A stretch of 5,768 bases of DNA from Phycisphaerae bacterium (GTDB lineage Bacteria; Planctomycetota; Phycisphaerae; Phycisphaerales; SM1A02). A program made the position numbers and the translations under genes. How positions within the stretch are numbered: the first letter of the stretch is position 1; each line of letters opens with the position of its first letter. Positions 1 to 5,587 of this stretch are shown here, piece by piece. The stretch is taken from positions 2,178 through 7,945 of the forward strand of contig NYSW01000040.1 in assembly GCA_002683195.1 (NCBI GenBank), read 5' to 3'. Below the pieces are notes generated by a model. That model did no database searches and was not told the DNA's origin. It saw nothing but the letters and a program-made list of their open reading frames with translations.

Positions 1-177
1 CCCATCCTCGTGCTCGGCATCGCCATGATGTACAAGGCCATCCGAGTCTCCGACCTGGCTCGCTGGCCCCGCGAAGTCGCCACCATGACCATCCAGGTCC
101 TCGGTGCCTTCATCGGCCTCGCCATCGGGCTGTACCTGATCGTGCAGGTCATCGTGCCGATCCTTCCCGCGAACTGA
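1..177 (+). CDS. C-terminal end of an unidentified integral membrane protein (5' truncated by window)
   Basis: An open frame runs from the first base to the TGA at 175-177 and gives the last 58 residues of a protein whose start lies outside the window. It opens with a hydrophobic stretch (PILVLGIAMM) that looks like the end of a membrane helix. A short polar loop follows (YKAIRVSDLARWPREVAT, two Arg, one Lys and one Arg near the helix ends), then a long hydrophobic segment at about residues 28-55 (QVLGAFIGLAIGLYLIVQVI) that should be the last transmembrane helix. I do not recognise the family and assign no function. The stop is 15 nt before the mtfA-like gene on the same strand, so the two are probably co-transcribed. 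Coding is supported by composition and by the close downstream gene, not by a known motif. Confidence 0.6.
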   Translation, partial: PILVLGIAMMYKAIRVSDLARWPREVATMTIQVLGAFIGLAIGLYLIVQVIVPILPAN

Positions 178-192
178 CAGACCTCTCCTCTC

Positions 193-942
193 ATGTGGTT
201 TCTTCGGACGCGACGACGGCGACGACTCCTCGCCAGCCCCATGCCACCAGTGTGGCGACGGACGCTGCAGGAGCATTTCGCGCACTACCGCTTCCTTGGT
301 CCCGCCCAGCGATCGAAACTCGAGGATGCCGCCCGGATCATCGAATCCGAGACCTACTGGGAGGGATGTGGCGGACTCGAAATCGATGATCGGATGCAGA
401 TCCTGATCTCGGCCAATGCCGCCCTTCTGGTTCTGGAGAACGACGCCGGCCACTTCGAGGGCGTGACCTCGGTGCTGGTGTATCCCGCCGGCGTGGTGGT
501 GCCGGAAAGTCATCGAGGCGACGGCATCGTCGCGGGTGAGACCCCGATCCTGGGCCAGGCTCGATTCCGGGGGCCGATCATTCTCAGCTGGTCCGATGCG
601 CTCTACGGATCACAGCAGCTCGGAGCTCGAAACGTCGTGCTGCATGAATTCGCCCACGCCCTGGACATGCTGGGTGGCATCGTCGACGGCACTCCGCCCA
701 TGGAAGTCGGTCTGCGGGAGCGTTGGGCGGACGTCTGCCAACGGGAATTCAACCTCCTGCAGTCACACGTCTCGAATGGAATGCGGACGACCATCGATCC
801 CTACGGGGCGACCAATCCCGCGGAGTTCTTCGCGGTGGTCACCGAGCACTTCTTCGAGCAGCCCCACGTTCTCCACGACGCCCACCCGGAACTCTGGGAG
901 GTCTTCGCCGACTACTACGGCTACGCCTTCGGCGGTGGCTGA
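193..942 (+). CDS. mtfA: MtfA-like zinc-dependent peptidase (peptidase family M90)
   Basis: The 249-residue product matches the MtfA (YeeI) family, close to the E. coli length of about 265. The zinc-peptidase motif HEFAH is at residues 151-155 (H151, E152, H155) within VVLHEFAHALDML. The third zinc ligand is expected to be E211 in NPAEFF, matching the family pattern D-x-Y-x-x-x-x-P-A-E-x-F-A-V. Other family hallmarks are GCGGLEI near 58-64, LVYPAGVVV near 94-102 and GPIILSW near 127-133. The start at 193 is preferred because the basic N-terminus (WFLRTRRRRRLLASP) is typical of the family; an in-frame ATG at 241 would remove it. There is no signal peptide, so the enzyme should be cytosolic. 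No SD is visible; the 11 bases before ATG are a pyrimidine run (CCTCTCCTCTC), so translation may be coupled to the upstream gene. In E. coli MtfA binds the repressor Mlc and affects ptsG; whether that applies here is unknown. It converges on the helicase gene. Confidence 0.93.
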   Translation: MWFLRTRRRRRLLASPMPPVWRRTLQEHFAHYRFLGPAQRSKLEDAARIIESETYWEGCGGLEIDDRMQILISANAALLVLENDAGHFEGVTSVLVYPAGVVVPESHRGDGIVAGETPILGQARFRGPIILSWSDALYGSQQLGARNVVLHEFAHALDMLGGIVDGTPPMEVGLRERWADVCQREFNLLQSHVSNGMRTTIDPYGATNPAEFFAVVTEHFFEQPHVLHDAHPELWEVFADYYGYAFGGG

Positions 943-967
943 CGAGTTTCCAGGTTCTCGGTTCAGC
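938..967. other. Inverted repeat across the mtfA/helicase convergent junction
   Basis: GCTGA (938-942) pairs with TCAGC (963-967), and CGAG (943-946) with CTCG (957-960). The loop is ten bases and GT is unpaired at 961-962. The arms contain the two opposing stop codons (TGA 940-942; TCA 963-965 read as TGA on the minus strand). There is no T-run on either side, so it is not a standard intrinsic terminator; a weak bidirectional or chance structure is equally possible. Confidence 0.3.
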
Positions 968-2705
968 TTCCAGAAGGACGTCGAACCCCACCACCCGGCT
1001 TCTGCTTGGGATCGACCGGCTTGGTGGCACCCTTGCGGCGTCCTCCATGCGTGATGCGGTCACCCCCGCGAGCTCGAGTCTGAGTCGCGGCGGTCTTGCC
1101 GCCCTCGCGAGGAACGGTCTTCTTGTCACGCCGAAGCCCGGTGGAACGGCCCGTCGACTTCCGGGGGATTTCAACGCCGAATTCATCGAACTCGACCTTG
1201 TCCTCGGCCTTCGCAGCCTTCGAGGTCTTGGATGACTTGGATGGCTTGGAGCTCGAACCGGCGGAACGTGATTTCGGACCGTTCCTGTCCCGATCATTGC
1301 CCTGATCACGATCCCGGGACTGCCCGTGGAGAAGATCACGATCCTTGCCTCGGAAGGGTTCCATCCTGGTCGCACGCTGAGCACTTCGGAACTTCTCGAG
1401 CTTCACCGCGTCCTGAGGCCGCACGAACTCACCCAGGTCAGGCAGATTGTCCGCGGAGATCCGTTCGCCGACGATCTTCGAAATCGTGCGCCAACGGCCC
1501 CTCTCGGGCGGTGAAACGAAGGTGAAGGACTCTCCGAACCCGCCACCGTGGCCAGCCCGCCCGACTCGATGGACCCACTCTTCCGCGGACAACGGGAGGT
1601 CGTAGTTGATGACCGTCCGAACCGCATCGATGTGAAGACCGCGAGCGGCGACGTCGGTCGCGACCAGAACCCCGGACGCGCCCTCGGAGAAGAGATCCAA
1701 CGCGCGGTTTCGCTGCTTCTGGCTGCGATCTCCGTGAACCAGGCCCACCGACATGGCGTGACGCCGCAAGGCGGAGTGCACCCAACCGGCACGACGTCGG
1801 GTACGGCAGAAGATCAGGACGCCGCGACGTTCGTCGGTGACCACCAGACGGAGCAGCAAGGCGACCTTGAGTACGTCTTCGATCTCGAACAATCGGTTGC
1901 CGAGATGCTTCGCCGCCCGAGTGTGCCGGCCGGCTTCGATCCGCGCCGGCTTCCGAAGGAAGGTGCGGGCGAGATCCTCCATGGCCGGCGGCATCGTGGC
2001 GCTGAAGAAGGCCATTTGACGGTGCTCGGGCATGCGTTCGAGAATCGTCCGCAACTGCGGCCGGAATCCCATGTCGAGCATGCGGTCACCTTCGTCCACC
2101 ACCAGGTGGCGGATGAATGCCAGACTCAGGACATCGATGTCCATCAGTTCTCTGAGACGCCCCGGCGTGCCGACCACGATGTCCATCCCGGCTTCGAGGC
2201 GGTCCCGTTGGGGCTTGAGAGCCGCCTTGCCCCAGACCGCGGTCACCTTGACCAGCGAACCTCGAGTGAGCCGGCGAAGTTCCTCCGCCACCTGCTGGGC
2301 GAGTTCGCGCGTCGGCACCACCACGAGTCCACGGAGCCGACGCTTGGGGTCGACGTACTTGGCGCCCGGATCACCGCCCTTTCGTCGTCGGACTCGACGC
2401 ATCATGGGTGGCGGCTCGGCGATCAAGCGATGAGCCAGCGGAATTCCGTAGGCGAGGGTCTTGCCGGTGCCGGTCGGCGCCAGACCGATCACGTCTCGTC
2501 CTTGAACGAGGGGAATGATGACCCGCTGCTGGATCTCCGTCGGCTTCTCAAAGCCCAGGGCCTTGATGCCGTTGAGGACCACCGGATCAATCGGTAGTTC
2601 CTCGAATTGCTTCACGACGGTCACCTCCCGCACGGCGGGCTTGCCGTCGGAGACGTTCTCTGCGGTGGGTTCGGACTTTTCGGACGAGTTGGGGGCGGTT
2701 TCCAT
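963..2705 (-). CDS. DEAD-box family ATP-dependent RNA helicase, RhlE-like, with non-canonical DEGD box and basic C-terminal tail
   Basis: The product is 580 residues from ATG at 2705 (an in-frame GTG at 2714 would add three). Superfamily 2 helicase motifs are in order: Q motif (F52, PTEIQ 55-59), motif I APTGTGKT 76-83, Ia PTREL 131-135, Ib TPGR 180-183, II DEGD 204-207, III SAT 235-237, IV VLIFC 296-300, V ATDVAARG 349-356, VI HRVGRAGH 379-386. RMLDMGF after motif II is RhlE-like. DEAD-box proteins use ATP to unwind or remodel short RNA duplexes in ribosome assembly, mRNA decay or cold adaptation; which applies is unknown. Oddities: Ala of DEAD is Gly, the last Arg of motif VI is His, and the usual YGG motif reads WGK (158-160). 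A basic insert of about 25 residues separates motifs I and Ia (near 97-123). The tail from about residue 441 is Lys/Arg/Ser/Gly-rich, with RDRD repeats and an SSSKPSKSSKTSKAAKA stretch, probably disordered and RNA-binding. No SD is seen. It is divergent from the transporter gene. Confidence 0.93.
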   Translation of the reverse strand: METAPNSSEKSEPTAENVSDGKPAVREVTVVKQFEELPIDPVVLNGIKALGFEKPTEIQQRVIIPLVQGRDVIGLAPTGTGKTLAYGIPLAHRLIAEPPPMMRRVRRRKGGDPGAKYVDPKRRLRGLVVVPTRELAQQVAEELRRLTRGSLVKVTAVWGKAALKPQRDRLEAGMDIVVGTPGRLRELMDIDVLSLAFIRHLVVDEGDRMLDMGFRPQLRTILERMPEHRQMAFFSATMPPAMEDLARTFLRKPARIEAGRHTRAAKHLGNRLFEIEDVLKVALLLRLVVTDERRGVLIFCRTRRRAGWVHSALRRHAMSVGLVHGDRSQKQRNRALDLFSEGASGVLVATDVAARGLHIDAVRTVINYDLPLSAEEWVHRVGRAGHGGGFGESFTFVSPPERGRWRTISKIVGERISADNLPDLGEFVRPQDAVKLEKFRSAQRATRMEPFRGKDRDLLHGQSRDRDQGNDRDRNGPKSRSAGSSSKPSKSSKTSKAAKAEDKVEFDEFGVEIPRKSTGRSTGLRRDKKTVPREGGKTAATQTRARGGDRITHGGRRKGATKPVDPKQKPGGGVRRPSGS

Positions 2706-2893
2706 GCGGCACACAGGGTATCGGGGGTGCGTCTGCGCCGAGTGCGCCCTTCATGCGGCCCGAAATGAGCGGGAATCGCCCCCCCTCCTTCAGACCGGCC
2801 CGGATCTCGCCGAAGAATGGAATGCCGCCGAGCGACGACCCAAGGAGGGGTGGGCCGTCCTCGGCGGCTTTTTCGTGCCGGTACGCTTCTGGC
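2706..2893. promoter_or_regulatory. Divergent intergenic region between helicase and transporter, with SD/anti-SD-like complementarity
   Basis: This 188-base gap must hold the 5' ends of both divergent genes, but no convincing -35/-10 pair was seen for either. The notable structure is CCCCTCCTT at 2782-2790, a perfect 9-base complement of AAGGAGGGG at 2842-2850. The second element contains the SD core AAGGAGG, and the first contains CCTCCTT, the same bases as the 16S rRNA anti-SD. The SD-like element is too far (45 bases) from the transporter ATG at 2894 for ordinary initiation, and no start codon sits 5-9 bases after it. It lies in the loop of the hairpin listed separately. A regulatory leader RNA, a small RNA ending at 2873, or chance in GC-rich DNA are all possible. 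Confidence 0.4.
2824..2873 (+). terminator. Strong hairpin plus T5 run in the leader of the transporter gene (terminator- or attenuator-like)
   Basis: GCCGCCGAG (2824-2832) pairs perfectly with CTCGGCGGC (2860-2868). After a bulged C (2833), GACG (2834-2837) pairs with CGTC (2856-2859). After an A-C mismatch, CCC (2839-2841) pairs with GGG (2852-2854). That makes 16 base pairs with a ten-base loop AAGGAGGGGT, followed directly by TTTTT (2869-2873). This is the form of an intrinsic terminator read on the plus strand. No plus-strand gene ends upstream, and the transporter starts 20 bases downstream, so it would act as an attenuator or as the end of a short leader or small RNA. The base pairing is seen directly; the function is inferred. 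Confidence 0.5.
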
Positions 2894-4324
2894 ATGACCG
2901 ATTCACGCGGTGGAACACGTCGATTCGTCAGCGGCCTCGGCCTGCTGGTCACTCGGACCATCGGACGCTGGATCCCGGATCCATTCGTACTGGCCATCGG
3001 GCTGACCGCGGTCACCGCGGCCCTGGCGCTGGTGATCCCGGGCACCTTTGCGAACCGAGACCCCGGAGAACCCTCCAAGGCGGTCCTGCTCCTGGATGCC
3101 TGGTGGGGCGACGACGGCCTCTGGAAACTCCTCAAATTCGGCATGCAGATGATTCTGGTGCTGGTGACCGGGTACGCCCTCGCGGCGAGCCCTCCGATCA
3201 GGCGGCTCATCAATGTGATCGCGGACCTGCCTCGATCGACCTCGGTCGCCACCGCGATGGTCGCCTTCGTGGCCGTGCTCACTGGACTCGTCAACTGGGG
3301 CCTCGCCCTGGTGGTCGGGGCCCTCCTCGCCCGGGCCGTCGGTCGAAGCCTCGAACGCCGAGGCATTCCCTGCCACTATCCGCTCCTCGTCGCCGCCGGC
3401 TATCTGGGAATGCTGGTGTGGCACGGAGGATTCAGTGGCAGCGCCCCGCTGAAGATGACGACCGCAAAGGCGGCGAGCGAGATTCTGCCCGCCGAGATCG
3501 TGGCCGAACACGCCTCGGCCGGGATTCCCCTGACCGACACCCTGCTTTCCCCGATGAATCTCTTCGTCTCTCTGGGTCTGCTGGTGATCGCACCGGTCAT
3601 CTGCCTCCTCCTCGCCCCGGTCGATGCCGCGGAAATGAAGGGACCAAAGACCCTCGGTATCGATTTCAGCGAAGAGGAACCGGGCCAGCCCGCGACCGAG
3701 AAGATCGGTCGAGGATTCGAAACCGTGCTCGGTTTTCTGCTTGCGATCGGACTCGTCGGTGGCTTCGTCCTCTACCTCCTCGGCTCCGAGACCGGCCTCG
3801 GAAACCTCGGTCTCAACCAGATCAATGCCGTGATGTTCGGACTGGGCCTGCTGCTTCACGGCTCCCCGACCCGGTATCTCGCCGCGGTCGAGGATGCGGC
3901 TCGCGGCGCTGCGGGAATCATCGTGCAATTCCCCCTCTATGCCGGAGTGATGGGCATGATGGCCGCCAGCGGTCTGCTGGCGATGTTTGCCGACGTCGCC
4001 AGCGATTGGAGCAATCAGACCACCCTGCCACTCCTCACGATGACCAGCGCCGCGGTGGTCAACGTCTTCGTCCCTTCTGGAGGGGGACAATGGGCGGTGC
4101 AGGGGCCGATCGCGATGATGGCCGGCGCCAATGCCGACGTACCGCTGGGCAAGATGGTCATGAGCGTCGCCTATGGCGATCAGCTCACGAACATGTTGCA
4201 GCCATTCTGGGCCCTTCCGCTCCTCGCGATCACGGGAGTCCGAGCCCGGGACATCGTCGGCTACACCGCCCTGGTGATGATCGTCGCGGCCGTCTGGATG
4301 GCCATCGGTCTCCTCATCTTCTGA
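2894..4324 (+). CDS. atoE: AtoE-type short-chain fatty acid transporter
   Basis: The 476-residue, very hydrophobic protein matches the AtoE short-chain fatty acid transporter family throughout. Shared landmarks are RWIPDP 25-30, FGMQM 82-86, NWG 134-136, GGFSGSAPL 178-186, LLLHGSP 319-325, QFPLYAG 345-351, PSGGGQWAVQGP 394-405, AYGDQ 426-430 and QPFWALPLLA 436-445. About ten or more membrane segments are expected, with a hydrophilic cytoplasmic-type loop near 243-272 (KGPKTLGIDFSEEEPG). In E. coli AtoE is linked to acetoacetate and butyrate uptake with the ato genes; here no such catabolic genes are adjacent, so substrate is inferred from family only. ATG 2894 is chosen because homology begins just after it; the frame stays open upstream (ATGs at 2822 and 2753), but that extension is low-complexity and unlike the family. 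No SD precedes 2894, and a hairpin with a T-run ends 20 bases upstream, which suggests leader control. The stop is one base from the opposing stop of the next gene. It is slightly longer than E. coli AtoE (440). Confidence 0.92.
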   Translation: MTDSRGGTRRFVSGLGLLVTRTIGRWIPDPFVLAIGLTAVTAALALVIPGTFANRDPGEPSKAVLLLDAWWGDDGLWKLLKFGMQMILVLVTGYALAASPPIRRLINVIADLPRSTSVATAMVAFVAVLTGLVNWGLALVVGALLARAVGRSLERRGIPCHYPLLVAAGYLGMLVWHGGFSGSAPLKMTTAKAASEILPAEIVAEHASAGIPLTDTLLSPMNLFVSLGLLVIAPVICLLLAPVDAAEMKGPKTLGIDFSEEEPGQPATEKIGRGFETVLGFLLAIGLVGGFVLYLLGSETGLGNLGLNQINAVMFGLGLLLHGSPTRYLAAVEDAARGAAGIIVQFPLYAGVMGMMAASGLLAMFADVASDWSNQTTLPLLTMTSAAVVNVFVPSGGGQWAVQGPIAMMAGANADVPLGKMVMSVAYGDQLTNMLQPFWALPLLAITGVRARDIVGYTALVMIVAAVWMAIGLLIF

Positions 4325-4325
4325 C

Positions 4326-5444
4326 TCAGCCGACGCACCAGGCGTACTGGTCGACGTGATCAACCTCGCCGCCGAGTTCCTTCGCGGCCCGCCAGGGCCA
4401 GCGAGGATCCCGCAGGAATCCTCGACCGATCGCGATCGCGTCGGCATCTCCGGCCTCAAGCACCGACTCCGCCAGCCGCGGATCATCGAGTTCGCCCACC
4501 GCGATCACCGGCATCGACTTCACTCCCCGCTTCACCGCGGCGGCGTAGGGAACCTGAAACCCGGGGGCCACCGGAATCTCCGCCTTGGCGTTGCCGCCGG
4601 TGGAGATGTCGACCGCATCACAGCCACGGGCTTCGAGTTCCTGCGCGAACATCACGGAATCCTCGGTGCTCCAGCCGCCGAGATCATCTCTCCAGTCGGT
4701 CCCGCTGAAGCGAACGATCAACGGAAGATCGTCGGGCATCGCCGCCCGCATCGCCTCGAAGCACTCCAACGGAAATCGCATTCGATTTTCGAGTGAACCA
4801 CCGTATTCATCGGTGCGTTCGTTGGAGAGTGGCGAGAGGAAGCTGGAGAGCAGATAGCCGTGAGCCGCATGCATCTCCACCAGATCGAAGCCGATGCGGG
4901 CCGAGCGGGCCGCTGCGGTGGCGAAAGCATCGCGGACTTCTCCCAATTCGTTCCGATCGAGGGCGTGGGCATGGGGTGCAACATCCTCGTAGCTGTTGCC
5001 GCTCACGCCCACCGTCGACCATCCACCATCCGCCGGCGGCACGTAGCCCCGCGCCGGAGCCCAGGGCCGGGCATGGGACGCCTTCCGACCGGCGTGGGCG
5101 AGTTGAATACCCAGCCCTGCATTGGGAGCCACTTCCTTCACCGTCGCCACCACCCGGGCCAGGGCCCGCTCGCAATCGTCGTCCCAGAGTCCGAGGCAGT
5201 TCGGGGTGATCCGCCCCCGGGCTTCGACCGAGGTCGCTTCGCTGATCACCAATCCGGCACCCGAGCAGGCGAGTGACCCCAGATGCACGTGGTGCCAGGC
5301 ACTGGCGAGCCCGTCGACCGAGGAATACATGCACATCGGGCTCACCACGATGCGATTCCGGAGCTCGAGGCCCCCGATCGACAGGGATTCGAAGAGCCGG
5401 GGGGGGGATCCGGCGGGATTGGCGATGGTTGGAGAAGAAGTCAT
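4326..5444 (-). CDS. namA: Old Yellow Enzyme family NAD(P)H:flavin oxidoreductase, YqjM/NamA-like
   Basis: The 372-residue protein is an FMN-binding TIM-barrel ene-reductase of the YqjM (thermophilic-like) subclass. The subclass marker SPMCMYSS is at 35-42, with C38 matching the flavin-tuning Cys and Y40 the active-site Tyr. QLAHAGRKA starts at Q114, the substrate-binding pair H192 and H195 with Y197 is in HAAHGYLL, then SPLSNERTDEYGGSLENR at 204-221, VRFSGTDW near 244 and AIGRGFLRDP near 338-347. Such enzymes use NADPH to reduce activated C=C bonds (enals, enones, nitroesters); the natural substrate here is unknown. ATG 5444 is preferred: the open frame extends to 5552, but the extra 36 residues are not family-like and would reach into the efp upstream region. 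Oddities are a nine-C run at codons 13-16 just before the conserved domain, and a C-terminus QYAWCVG without the Arg seen in YqjM (QYERGW). No SD is seen. It is convergent with the transporter and divergent from efp. No transmembrane segment; cytosolic. Confidence 0.94.
   Translation of the reverse strand: MTSSPTIANPAGSPPRLFESLSIGGLELRNRIVVSPMCMYSSVDGLASAWHHVHLGSLACSGAGLVISEATSVEARGRITPNCLGLWDDDCERALARVVATVKEVAPNAGLGIQLAHAGRKASHARPWAPARGYVPPADGGWSTVGVSGNSYEDVAPHAHALDRNELGEVRDAFATAAARSARIGFDLVEMHAAHGYLLSSFLSPLSNERTDEYGGSLENRMRFPLECFEAMRAAMPDDLPLIVRFSGTDWRDDLGGWSTEDSVMFAQELEARGCDAVDISTGGNAKAEIPVAPGFQVPYAAAVKRGVKSMPVIAVGELDDPRLAESVLEAGDADAIAIGRGFLRDPRWPWRAAKELGGEVDHVDQYAWCVG
5399..5407 (-). repeat. 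Homopolymer tract of nine C (coding strand) in the namA-like gene
   Basis: Nine consecutive G on the plus strand are nine C in the coding strand, spanning codons 13-16 (Ser-Pro-Pro-Arg) of the oxidoreductase. The conserved domain (LFESLSIGGLELRNRIVVSP) begins immediately after. A one-base slip would destroy the frame, since no suitable start lies between the tract and the domain. Confidence 0.75.
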
Positions 5445-5501
5445 GGCGGCGGAGCCTAGGCGGTCCGAGAGCGTCCGGGGACGTGGCCGACCAAGGTTCC
5501 C

Positions 5502-5545
5502 CATGGATCGGGGCACACACCCCGCTATCATCCATGCCCCGGATG
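5502..5545. promoter_or_regulatory. Overlapping inverted repeats and possible -10 box upstream of efp
   Basis: CATGGAT (5502-5508) is a perfect inverted match of ATCCATG (5530-5536). Directly inside, CGGGG (5509-5513) matches CCCCG (5520-5524), with loop CACACA and CTATC unpaired. The alternative pairing CATCC (5529-5533) with GGATG (5541-5545) uses the same central bases, so the two helices exclude each other. TATCAT (5526-5531) fits five of six bases of a -10 box and would give a transcript start near 5537-5539 and a leader of about 50 bases; no good -35 is visible. It lies between the divergent oxidoreductase and efp genes, so it could be an operator for either. The repeats are seen directly; the promoter is a guess. 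Confidence 0.35.
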
Positions 5546-5573
5546 GGACCACTTTCCGTCCAAGACCCCGAAC

Positions 5574-5579
5574 GAGGAA
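5574..5579 (+). promoter_or_regulatory. Ribosome binding site of efp
   Basis: GAGGAA sits eight bases before the ATG at 5588, a normal SD position. It is the only start in the window with a recognisable SD at the right distance, and it supports the chosen efp start. Confidence 0.6.
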
Positions 5580-5587
5580 CGACCGCG

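Noticed and set aside
1548..2597. A 349-codon plus-strand open frame antisense to the helicase
   Set aside because: It mirrors the helicase codons; the helicase motifs on the minus strand are unambiguous, and this frame shows no family feature or ribosome site.
2779..2785. Seven-C run in the intergenic region as a phase-variable promoter spacer
   Set aside because: No promoter elements flank it at a fitting distance; its complementarity to the downstream SD is the better-supported observation.
2753..2893. N-terminal extension of the transporter to ATG 2753 or 2822
   Set aside because: The added residues are Pro/Ser/Arg-rich, unlike AtoE proteins, and would be encoded by the strong hairpin; homology starts just after ATG 2894.
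2515..4359. A 614-codon open frame on the plus strand overlapping the transporter gene in another frame
   Set aside because: Its translation is Arg/Gly/Pro-rich with no membrane segments or motifs, while the overlapping frame gives a clear AtoE family protein. It is a by-product of high GC at third positions.
2903..4486. A 527-codon minus-strand open frame antisense to the transporter
   Set aside because: The translation is His/Asp/Glu/Gly-rich and low-complexity, as expected for the complement of a hydrophobic GC-rich gene. No recognisable domain.
5445..5552. N-terminal extension of the oxidoreductase to 5552
   Set aside because: The added 36 residues have no family similarity and no signal peptide, and cover the inverted repeats upstream of efp; ATG 5444 is a better start.
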